DNA from: JAAXXJ01 sp964412455
GTDB lineage: Bacteria > Nitrospirota > UBA9217
NCBI GenBank assembly: GCA_964412455.1
Contig: CAYPOT010000018.1
Span: 1-56,819, forward strand
Length of the DNA stretch: 56,819 nucleotides
Direction of reading: 5' to 3'
Shown here: one piece after another, positions 9,863-16,801 of the stretch
Layout of the letters: every line of letters begins with the position of its first letter
Numbering within the stretch: the stretch's first letter is position 1
The notes under the pieces: generated by a model
Told to the model about the DNA's origin: nothing
Seen by the model: only the letters and a program-made list of their open reading frames with translations
Database searches by the model: none
Position numbers and translations under genes: made by a program

Positions 9863-12262
9863 ATGAACAGGTTTCCGGACACTCCGCGCCGTATCTTTCC
9901 GCTCATTTTCATCTCTTCCCTCTCCTCGCTCGCCTACGAGATCGCCCTGATCAGGATATTCTCGATCACGCTGTGGTACCACTTCGCCTTCATGGTCATC
10001 AGCATTGCCATGCTGGGCATCGGGGCGAGCGGGACGCTGCTTTCGGTTTTCCCCGCGCTCAAGGACCTTCGGCGCATCCCCGCGTACGGCCTGGCCCTGG
10101 CGATCGGGATCCCCGTCTCCTATCTCCTTGCCAACCTGGTCCCCTTCGACCCTGTCCGGCTTTCGTGGGACCGGCTCCAGGTCCTGTACATCGGGGTATA
10201 TTACCTGGTTTTCGGGGTGCCCTTTCTCGCTTTCGGTCTGATCGTCTCAACCGCCTTTTCCGCCCTCAAGGAATATCCTGGCCTGGTCTATGCCTCGGAC
10301 CTTCTCGGCGCGGGGACCGGTTCACTGCTGGTCTTCTGTCTTCTCTTCCTGGTCGGGCCGGATCAGGCCGTGTTCATCCTTTCCTCGCTCGCTGCAGCAG
10401 GGCTCCTGCTCTCCGTCCGGGGGTGGATGCGGCCTGTCGCCGGTCTTGTTATTGCGCTGAATGTCCTGATGTTCGCCCTGCATCCCTTGATCAGCCAGCC
10501 AAGGATGTCTCCCTACAAACCTCTCGAGGTCGCGCTCCGTTTCCCGGGAGCGGAGCATCTCAGGGCCTACGACAGCCCCTATGGCCGCGTCGATGTATTC
10601 AAAAGCCCCGCGGTACGGTATGCGCCCGGCCTCAGCCTCCGGTACCTCGAACCCCTGCCGGAACAGACAGGCATTGCCGTGGACGGCGGCGATATCCAGG
10701 CGGTCACGGAGGAAGCAGACCCGGCAAAGCTCTCCTTCCTGCGAAACCTTCCCTCAAGCCTCCCCTATCTCCTTGCGGAGAAGGACGACGTGCTCATCCT
10801 GGAGCCCAAAGGGGGGCTCGCAGCGCTCTCGGCAACCTATCACGGAGCGAAACGGGTCCAAGGTGTGGAATCCCATCCCCTGGTGATGCGCGTGGTGCGG
10901 GAGCTTCGCGGAAACAGGCCTGCGGCGCCCGATGAGGCGCTGTACCATGCCGGACTGGGCCGGACCTGGCTTTCTGCCTCGGCCAGGATGTTCGACGTCA
11001 TCGACCTGTCGTTCATGGGGTCTCTGCCCGGCGCATCCTTCGGTTTCGCCGAGGACTACCGTTTCACCGTGGAGGCATTCAGAATATACCTGGACCATCT
11101 GAAGCCGGGCGGCTTCCTTTCGCTGAACCTCTACATCGTTCCGCCGCCGAGGACCGAACTCCGCCTTCTCGCGACGCTCGCGGAGGCCGCGGAACGATCG
11201 GGGTTCCCTGATGTTCCCTCCCGCATCGCGGCGATACGGAGCTGGGACACGCTGACGGTCCTGTACAAGAACGGGGACTTGACGGACGGGGACCTGGACC
11301 TGATAAGGAGGTTCTGCAGGGAGCGCAGGTTCGATACGGTCTATTTTCCCGGCATCACGAGCTCGGAGAGCAATATTTTCGTCAAAATGCGGGGAAACGA
11401 GTATTTCGAGGCCTTTCAGCGGCTGATCCTTCCGGCGGCGCGGCAGCAGTTCCTGGAGAATTCACTGTTCGATGTGAGGCCCGTCCATGACGACGGCCCC
11501 TTTTTCCATTACTATCTCAAGATCGGGAACATCGGGGACATCTACAGGGTGATGGGCGGGAAATGGCAGTATTTTTTCGAGGAGGGTTATCTCCTGCCGG
11601 TCCTCTTCGGCCAGGTGCTCGTGATCAGCGTCATCCTCATCGTTTTACCGCTGTTCGCGGGAAGACGTCCTGTTCCGCCCAATGCCGGGCAGGGAACGCT
11701 GCGGGCCCTTTCCTATTTTGCCGCGATCGGCCTCGCATTCCTGTTCGTGGAGATCGTGATCATCCAGAAGATGGTGCTGGTACTGGAGCATCCGGCCTAC
11801 GCGGCAGGCACGGTCATTGCCTCCGTCCTGGCGGGATCAGGGGCCGGGAGCTATGCGAGCCAGCGCTTGGAATGGCTGCGCAGACCCCGTACGCTGTTGA
11901 TCACGGGAGGACTTTGCGCGCTCACCTCAGTGGCGTTGCCTGTCCTCGACCCGTTACTTGTTGTTGTATCGCTGCCGATAAGGATCTTCACGGTCTTTCT
12001 GCTCTTCCTGTTCCTGGGATTCTTCATGGGCATTCCCCTGCCTCTCGGGATCGCGCTCCTGCACAAGAGCGACCCGGAGCTGGTCCCCTGGGCATGGGCG
12101 GTGAACGGCTGTTTTTCGGTCCTTTCCCCGATCCTCGCCGTCATGCTTGCTCTTGCCGTGGGATATTCGCTGGTCATCCTCATGGGGGCCGGTTTATATG
12201 TCGCCGGGTATCTCTGCATCAGGCAGGCGCGGAACTCCCTTACCCGAACCGAGCGGGATTGA
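9863..12262 (+). CDS. Membrane protein with spermidine-synthase-like domain
   Basis: An inner-membrane protein of 799 residues from ATG 9863. N-terminal hydrophobic helices ('PLIFISSLSSLAYEIALIRIF' and about five more) are followed by a soluble spermidine-synthase/methyltransferase-like region ('DSPYGRVDVFKSP', 'DVLILEPKGG', 'FDVIDLSFMG', 'LKPGGFLSLNLYI') and then six or more C-terminal helices. The glycine-rich SAM-binding loop is poorly conserved, so catalytic activity is uncertain. Frames starting at 9719 exist, but the first 48 residues are hydrophilic and unlike the family. TACAAT (9851-9856) ends 6 nt before this ATG and no ribosome site is present. It converges on the methyltransferase gene with 5 bp between stops. 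Confidence 0.82.
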   Translation: MNRFPDTPRRIFPLIFISSLSSLAYEIALIRIFSITLWYHFAFMVISIAMLGIGASGTLLSVFPALKDLRRIPAYGLALAIGIPVSYLLANLVPFDPVRLSWDRLQVLYIGVYYLVFGVPFLAFGLIVSTAFSALKEYPGLVYASDLLGAGTGSLLVFCLLFLVGPDQAVFILSSLAAAGLLLSVRGWMRPVAGLVIALNVLMFALHPLISQPRMSPYKPLEVALRFPGAEHLRAYDSPYGRVDVFKSPAVRYAPGLSLRYLEPLPEQTGIAVDGGDIQAVTEEADPAKLSFLRNLPSSLPYLLAEKDDVLILEPKGGLAALSATYHGAKRVQGVESHPLVMRVVRELRGNRPAAPDEALYHAGLGRTWLSASARMFDVIDLSFMGSLPGASFGFAEDYRFTVEAFRIYLDHLKPGGFLSLNLYIVPPPRTELRLLATLAEAAERSGFPDVPSRIAAIRSWDTLTVLYKNGDLTDGDLDLIRRFCRERRFDTVYFPGITSSESNIFVKMRGNEYFEAFQRLILPAARQQFLENSLFDVRPVHDDGPFFHYYLKIGNIGDIYRVMGGKWQYFFEEGYLLPVLFGQVLVISVILIVLPLFAGRRPVPPNAGQGTLRALSYFAAIGLAFLFVEIVIIQKMVLVLEHPAYAAGTVIASVLAGSGAGSYASQRLEWLRRPRTLLITGGLCALTSVALPVLDPLLVVVSLPIRIFTVFLLFLFLGFFMGIPLPLGIALLHKSDPELVPWAWAVNGCFSVLSPILAVMLALAVGYSLVILMGAGLYVAGYLCIRQARNSLTRTERD

Positions 12263-12267
12263 CTTCG

Positions 12268-12993
12268 CTATTTCTGCGCTTCGCCGACCATGGGCACGAA
12301 CGCGACGTCGCCCCACTGCTCCAGGTCCAGTTCGCTTTTCCGTTTCGTGCCGAGCGTAAGCACCTGATAGTAGACCGTCCTGCCGAGAGGAATAATGAGC
12401 CTGCCACCTTCCCTGAGCTGCCTGATGAGCGGCGGGGGGATGTGGTTCGCCGATGCCGTGATGATGATCGCGTCGAAGGGCGCGTGCTCTTCCCATCCGA
12501 AATATCCGTCGGCATGCTTCACCTTCACGTTCCTGTAGCCGAGCCCCCGCAAAGCGATCTCGGCCCTCTGCGCGAGCTTCTTCCGGATCTCGATGGAATA
12601 GACCTCCTTCACGATCTCCGCCAGAACAGCCGCCTGGTATCCCGAACCGGTCCCGATCTCGAGTACCCGGTCACCTGGCTTGAGCTTGAGCATCTCGGTC
12701 ATCAGGGCGACCACATAGGGCTGGGAGATGGTCTGGCCTTCGCCGATAGGCAGCGGATGATCGGCGTATGCCTGGTCCCGCATGTGCGGTTCGACAAGCA
12801 GATGCCGGGGAATCTTCCTCATTGCATCGAGGACAGACCTTTCGCGGATACCCCTTCCCCGGATATCCTGCTCGACCATCTGGTGGCGTGCCTGGAAATA
12901 TTCCTTTTCTTCACCAAAAATGCCGGAGGATGCCATCAGGGAAAGGATCAGACTGATGAGAACAGCGATCGCGGGCTGGCTGAGCTTGAACAT
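12268..12993 (-). CDS. pcm: Protein-L-isoaspartate O-methyltransferase with signal peptide
   Basis: This enzyme methylates L-isoaspartyl residues with S-adenosylmethionine to start repair of aged proteins. The sequence has the PCMT marks: 'RHLLVEPHMRDQAYADHPLPIGEGQTISQPYVVALMTE', SAM motif 'VLEIGTGSGYQAAVLAE' and 'FDAIIITAS'. I chose ATG 12993 because GGGAGGTGACC stands 5-8 nt before it. The frame could also begin at 13017. From 12993 the protein starts MFKLSQP and continues into a hydrophobic stretch that looks like a cleavable signal peptide, so it probably acts in the periplasm, unlike cytoplasmic E. coli Pcm. Confidence 0.92.
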   Translation of the reverse strand: MFKLSQPAIAVLISLILSLMASSGIFGEEKEYFQARHQMVEQDIRGRGIRERSVLDAMRKIPRHLLVEPHMRDQAYADHPLPIGEGQTISQPYVVALMTEMLKLKPGDRVLEIGTGSGYQAAVLAEIVKEVYSIEIRKKLAQRAEIALRGLGYRNVKVKHADGYFGWEEHAPFDAIIITASANHIPPPLIRQLREGGRLIIPLGRTVYYQVLTLGTKRKSELDLEQWGDVAFVPMVGEAQK

Positions 12994-13221
12994 GGGCCGG
13001 TCACCTCCCTGATGCAATTATGACACAGGATGAGATCGAGGGCGACATTTTCATGGCGGGGACAAAAGAATACAGTAAAATGCGGGGAAAACCGTGCGTT
13101 CCGGAAGAGGTCAATGAAACGGCAGAGGATTTGACCTTTCGGCTTCAGTCCGGGAATTTAAGAGATGGGATGTGACATATACAGGATCGGCACAGTTTCT
13201 GAACATTTTGTTAACGTTTTT

Positions 13222-13548
13222 TCACAAGAACTCAATGTGGTTGGCCATGTCTCGATCTGTCAGCACGCTCACGATGAGATCAACGCCTCTGATACACTCG
13301 CCTGCCGACACGTTCTTCGCATGAGCAAATATGATGCCGCGATGCTTTGTGCCCGGCATGTTCGCCATCATGAGAAAATCAACATCGTGCGTCAGGATGA
13401 CAGCTTCAAGCTCGCCGGCCTTCTCAAGATGGAACTCGTCCGACTTGCCGCGATAACCAAGCTCCACGGCTGCCACTACGTTTATTTTACGCCGCCGCAA
13501 GCCTTCAATAATGGCATACTCGATGTTTTCATCCGCGTAAATCTTCAT
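13222..13548 (-). CDS. DUF5615 PIN-like toxin candidate 1
   Basis: A 108-residue protein of the DUF5615 PIN-like family: 'MKIYADENIEYAIIEGLRRR' at the start and 'AVILTHDVDFL' in the middle supply the acidic residues of a PIN nuclease-like core. It overlaps the upstream DUF433 gene by 4 bp (ATGA), the usual arrangement of this proposed toxin-antitoxin type. RNase activity is inferred from the fold. Confidence 0.85.
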   Translation of the reverse strand: MKIYADENIEYAIIEGLRRRKINVVAAVELGYRGKSDEFHLEKAGELEAVILTHDVDFLMMANMPGTKHRGIIFAHAKNVSAGECIRGVDLIVSVLTDRDMANHIEFL

Positions 13549-13856
13549 GCAAGCTTGGCCCGCAGTTTTGAAGGATACCGTTTTTTAAGTTGGGCGAGGA
13601 ACGTCTGCTCGTCTTTATATTTCCTGTCAAGCGCTGCTTTATGTTCATAGTAATAGGAGAGCGCGTCATGGATCTGCTCAAGCTTGAGATGAGGATACTC
13701 GTCAACGATCTTGTCAGCGCTCATCCCCATGAGCTCATACCTGACGGCGACATCCATGACCTTGATACGGGTGCCGCGAACAACAGGCTGGCCTCCAGAC
13801 AGTTTGGGATCGATGGAGATATAGGGATGATTCGTTTTCTTTTCTGCTACTGGCAT
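13545..13856 (-). CDS. DUF433 antitoxin candidate 1
   Basis: A 103-residue DUF433 protein: 'ISIDPKLSGGQPVVRGTRIKV' and 'EYPHLKLEQIHDALSYYYEH' are the family signature. DUF433 proteins carry a small winged or ribbon DNA-binding fold and pair with DUF5615 partners. AAGGAGG precedes the ATG. It is first of a two-gene unit with 13222-13548 and is likely to be its autoregulator, by analogy. Confidence 0.87.
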   Translation of the reverse strand: MPVAEKKTNHPYISIDPKLSGGQPVVRGTRIKVMDVAVRYELMGMSADKIVDEYPHLKLEQIHDALSYYYEHKAALDRKYKDEQTFLAQLKKRYPSKLRAKLA

Positions 13857-13937
13857 GGTAAATCCTCCTTCAGGCCGATACTCTGATGACTCGTTATAAC
13901 AATCTTACTCGAAAGCCCTCGCGAAATCAATCGTAGT

Positions 13938-14156
13938 TCATCCATCCGGATGGTTCGCTTCATAATAATCATGGTCGGGATATACTTTCGACGCCGGCCC
14001 GAAATATTCAGACGCGGATATTTTATACAGACTTGGTTCCTCGATCCGGTCAAGTTTCAACTCCAGTTCCTCCGGATGCGGCATCATGCCTTGTGATATG
14101 GCGAATGCCTCGGGATTGAACGATTGTTTAACCTCGGGCGGCATGTTGAGCATCAC
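13938..14156 (-). CDS. Small hypothetical protein or fragment
   Basis: A 72-residue frame with GTG/ATG start choices at 14156/14153 and GGAGG overlapping the start region. The frame stays open upstream to about 14190 ('DFLTPAEV'), so it may be the tail of a longer gene. It is rich in Pro, Glu and Tyr, with a polar C-terminus and no membrane segment. I do not recognise it. It sits between two DUF433/DUF5615 pairs. Confidence 0.35.
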   Translation of the reverse strand: MMLNMPPEVKQSFNPEAFAISQGMMPHPEELELKLDRIEEPSLYKISASEYFGPASKVYPDHDYYEANHPDG

Positions 14157-14219
14157 CTCCGCCGGCGTCAGGAAATCAATAGCTTTTCAGGCCCCTGGAT
14201 GTAAAGCGAACGTGTTTCG

Positions 14220-14567
14220 TTAGTCGTTCAGCCAGATAATGTTGTTCTCTATTTCGTCCACAGGGAAGCGGGACAGAAGTTTCAACAATCGTTTTACGAC
14301 GATTCCGACAGGCAGTTGTTTGGAAAGGAGAATGCCGCTATGATGACGACCGGCGGACACGAACTCATCGTGTAGTTTGACGAAATCAGCAACATTGAAG
14401 GTAAACAAAACCCGCTTCTGCAATGATGCATAGCGGAGCTGGTCGAGATCAGAAGCGGCTTTTCTCTCAGCATCCCTTACGGTGGTGACATCGTAGCCCC
14501 GCAAGCGGACTGACGTCGCAATCGCTTCGGGAACATTCTCATCAAAATATAATCTTACATGCGTCAT
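14220..14567 (-). CDS. DUF5615 PIN-like toxin candidate 2
   Basis: A 115-residue DUF5615 protein: 'VRLYFDENVPEAIATSVRLRGYDV' and 'KRVLFTFNVADFVKLH'. The second acidic site reads NVADF where the first copy has HDVDF. Its ATG shares one base with the stop of the preceding DUF433 gene (TGATG). It is clearly diverged from 13222-13548, so the two pairs are separate acquisitions or an old duplication. Confidence 0.85.
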   Translation of the reverse strand: MTHVRLYFDENVPEAIATSVRLRGYDVTTVRDAERKAASDLDQLRYASLQKRVLFTFNVADFVKLHDEFVSAGRHHSGILLSKQLPVGIVVKRLLKLLSRFPVDEIENNIIWLND

Positions 14568-14845
14568 CAGCTCGCAACAGCGTGCGGCTCCATCTCGTTC
14601 TCGGTCATATCTTTTTCTATTTCTTTCCGGTTGTCGTAGTAATAGGAAAAAGCATCATGCACCTGTGCGGGCCTTAGCTGGGGAAATTCTCTCATGACAT
14701 CCTCAATGGTCATCCCCTGTTTGTACCATTGGATCAGAGACCATACCGGTATTCTGGTGCCGCGCACGATGCTTCTTCCGCCGCATACGCCTTTTTTCCT
14801 TGTAACATACGGGTGTATGGATATTTTTTTAGCTGAATTATTCAT
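14567..14845 (-). CDS. DUF433 antitoxin candidate 2
   Basis: A 92-residue DUF433 protein ('GGRSIVRGTRIPVWSLIQWY', 'EFPQLRPAQVHDAFSYYYDN'). GGAGGTGG precedes the start. It forms a two-gene unit with 14220-14567, organised like the first pair 700 bp downstream. Confidence 0.87.
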   Translation of the reverse strand: MNNSAKKISIHPYVTRKKGVCGGRSIVRGTRIPVWSLIQWYKQGMTIEDVMREFPQLRPAQVHDAFSYYYDNRKEIEKDMTENEMEPHAVAS

Positions 14846-14869
14846 AATGAACCCACCTCCAATATCATA

Positions 14870-15011
14870 TCTTGAGCCTGTTGCACAAACCCATTTTTGT
14901 GCTTCGACAGGCTCAGCACGAACGGAAAAAGCTCACAATATCAATGGGCATACCGTTCGCCCTGAGCTTGTCGAAGGGTGAACGGGCATTCGTGCAACAG
15001 GCTCTCTTGAG
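14870..15011. repeat. MITE-like inverted repeat element
   Basis: Arms GAGCCTGTTGCAC (14874-14886) and GTGCAACAGGCTC (14992-15004) are perfect inverted repeats. Inside are 'TTCGACAGGCTCAGCACGAA' and 'CCCTGAGCTTGTCGAAGGG'. The 7-mer TCTTGAG stands on both sides (14870-14876, 15005-15011) like a target duplication, though it overlaps the left arm by three bases. It has no coding capacity. The inner sequence is a widespread dispersed repeat type. Confidence 0.55.
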
Positions 15012-15370
15012 GTTTATATTACAATCACTGCCCTATCAAGTCAAGGCGAAGAAACATTCCTACTACGTGCGAGACTCAAGGCGCGGCCTACAGGGACAAA
15101 TGACAAGAAAGTAGACCTTGCCCTATTAATTGTCGAGGCTATCACGAAGGATGGCCTGGAAGACGGTATCCGGTGGATTCGCGCATCTTAACAAATCATA
15201 CCTCGTTAAATCTGAAATGGACGGATTATATATGATTCTGCAAGCCCGCTTTCATTCTGCCGCAGCCTTCAACCCAACAGCAAAATACAAGACGCGACCC
15301 TATGGGTTCCTTTCCAGCGATTGTTGCTTCCCTCTGGTGTATAAATACTGCTTTTGTTGACTGTTTATTG

Positions 15371-15382
15371 TATAATAACACC
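15371..15382 (+). promoter_or_regulatory. -10 box directly before small Fic-inhibitor gene
   Basis: TATAAT at 15371-15376 ends 6 nt before the ATG at 15383. No Shine-Dalgarno sequence is present. Transcription would start at or beside the start codon, giving a leaderless message. The -35 at 17-bp spacing (CTGCTT) is weak. Confidence 0.45.
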
Positions 15383-15586
15383 ATGATTAAGGACGCATTA
15401 ATAAAGACCAATCCCTATTTGAAAGATACCGATCAACGCGAGGAGGCTCTCTCGATTACGGTAGAAAGCTCCACCGCCATTGAAGGCGTGCGGATTGCCG
15501 GCCTGAACATGCGCAAACCCTCCAGGAAAAAGGTGAGGCCTGCTACCGTTCATGAGTCCGTAGCGTCTTACGGATCACGTCGTTGA
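15383..15586 (+). CDS. Small protein with Fic-inhibitory motif (putative antitoxin)
   Basis: A 67-residue protein beginning MIKDALIKTN. Residues 30-35 read STAIEG, which fits the (S/T)xxxE(G/N) helix that blocks ATP positioning in Fic AMP-transferases. Such a helix is usually inside the Fic protein or in a small partner encoded upstream on the same strand. Here the gene is on the opposite strand and its 3' end overlaps the fic 3' end by 44 bp (convergent). The inhibitory role is inferred from the motif and the location. Confidence 0.65.
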   Translation: MIKDALIKTNPYLKDTDQREEALSITVESSTAIEGVRIAGLNMRKPSRKKVRPATVHESVASYGSRR

Positions 15587-16193
15587 AAACCGCCGTCATC
15601 GGAACATAGTTCCGGTCCATTCCCGCCTGAACCGCCGCAAAATACTCCACCTTCTTTTTACCACGAATGCCATTGAAGTCCAGCAGGGGCAGCCCCGCCT
15701 GGAGCGCCATCAAGACAGCCGCCATGCGCGCGATACGGCCATTTCCTTCACGAAACGGATGGATCAGGACCAGCTCTGCATGTACGACGGCAATAGCCGG
15801 TGTGATTTCCTCGATAGAAGCAAACCCGCAGGGCGTGTATTTGCGAAGAGGGCCGCGCTCGAACCCCGCCATGAGAAGAGGAATCTGATTTGACGCGGCA
15901 AAAAGGAACCCTCCCTTGCTGATATTTACGTGCCGATAATTGCCCGCCCACTCGTAAACCGTTCCAAGCCATCTTTTATGAATGGCACAGATGTCGGCGG
16001 CGGTGAAGCGGTGGCTCTTTCCATAAACGGTGATCAACTCTTTCAGGGCTCGAAACTGTTCCTCTGCCTCGACTCGGTCAATTTCACGCTTGCTCGTTAT
16101 GTTCCTCAGATTTCTAAGGACCCTGCCGCGTGAGCCCGGTTCATATTGAGACTCTACCAGCTCAGACGTATCGTATTTCCCCTTTGGTTGCAT
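15543..16193 (-). CDS. fic: Fic family AMP-transferase
   Basis: A 216-residue protein with the complete Fic motif HPFREGNGR (145-153) and the substrate flap region 'EWAGNYRHVNIS' (81-92). Fic enzymes transfer AMP from ATP to hydroxyl side chains of target proteins, and small bacterial ones often act as toxins on gyrase or topoisomerase IV. No SxxxEG inhibitory helix is evident inside the protein, so an external inhibitor is expected. The convergent small protein at 15383-15586 carries one. No ribosome site is clear before the ATG. Confidence 0.92.
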   Translation of the reverse strand: MQPKGKYDTSELVESQYEPGSRGRVLRNLRNITSKREIDRVEAEEQFRALKELITVYGKSHRFTAADICAIHKRWLGTVYEWAGNYRHVNISKGGFLFAASNQIPLLMAGFERGPLRKYTPCGFASIEEITPAIAVVHAELVLIHPFREGNGRIARMAAVLMALQAGLPLLDFNGIRGKKKVEYFAAVQAGMDRNYVPMTAVFNDVIRKTLRTHER

Positions 16194-16293
16194 TACTGTT
16201 CTTTCATCTCGTGTTTCTTATTGAATTCATCCACGGACAACACCTTTGCAGCAATCTCAAGCTGAGCATAACAAGCTTTGGCCTTCTGTCTAT

Positions 16294-16683
16294 CTATCTC
16301 TCTGTCCATGCAATAAAATCGATCTCTATGGCAACGTCTTTCGGCAGACGGGAAACCTCTACTGTTGCCCGGGCCGGCGGGTCCGCGGGAAAGTAGCCGC
16401 CATAGATCTCGTTCACGCCTGCAAAGTCGCCTATATTCTTAAGATAGATCGTTGACTTGACCACATCGGACAGGGAGCAGCCGGCTGCCGCAAGGATGGC
16501 CTTCGCGTTCTCCATCACTCTCCTTGTCTGTTCCCTGATGTCGCCCGCGACGACATCCCCGGTCTTCGGGTCGAGCGGTATCTGGCCTGAAACGAACACG
16601 AACCCGTTCGCTTCCACTGCCTGGGAGTACGGCCCGATGGCTTTTGGCGCATTGTCGGTTTTAATGACTATTTTAGCTGGCAT
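16294..16683 (-). CDS. ridA: RidA family enamine/imine deaminase
   Basis: A 129-residue trimeric-type RidA protein that hydrolyses reactive 2-aminoacrylate-derived enamines and imines. Conserved parts are 'APKAIGPYSQAVEANGFVFVSGQIPLDPKTG' and the active-site arginine in 'PARATVEVSRLPKDVAIEIDFIA'. GGGAGAG precedes the start. It lies downstream of rel, separated by a 118-bp spacer with an imperfect inverted repeat. Confidence 0.95.
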   Translation of the reverse strand: MPAKIVIKTDNAPKAIGPYSQAVEANGFVFVSGQIPLDPKTGDVVAGDIREQTRRVMENAKAILAAAGCSLSDVVKSTIYLKNIGDFAGVNEIYGGYFPADPPARATVEVSRLPKDVAIEIDFIAWTER

Positions 16684-16704
16684 TGAACTCTCCCTTGCAA
16701 TGCT

Positions 16705-16800
16705 GATGAAGGAAAGAAGGTAAGAACGTATGAGGGAAGGAAACAGCAGGGCAGTTGCTTACCTTCTTACCCTCGTACCCTCGTACTTTCCTTCTTCATC
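16705..16800. repeat. Imperfect long inverted repeat between rel and ridA
   Basis: GATGAAGGAAAG (from 16705) and CTTTCCTTCTTCATC (16786-16800), plus GAAGGTAAG and CTTACCTTC further in, can pair across about 95 bp. The purine/pyrimidine bias is strong (GAAGG / CCTTC). It may act as a terminator or processing site for rel, or it may be a mobile intergenic repeat. Confidence 0.4.
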
Positions 16801-16801
16801 G

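Noticed and set aside
11563..13023. Long plus-strand open frame across the end of the membrane protein and antisense to pcm
   Set aside because: It is a shadow of two well-supported genes in high-GC DNA.
13165..13650. Plus-strand frame of 161 codons over the first DUF433/DUF5615 pair
   Set aside because: Antisense to two recognised genes, with no independent support.
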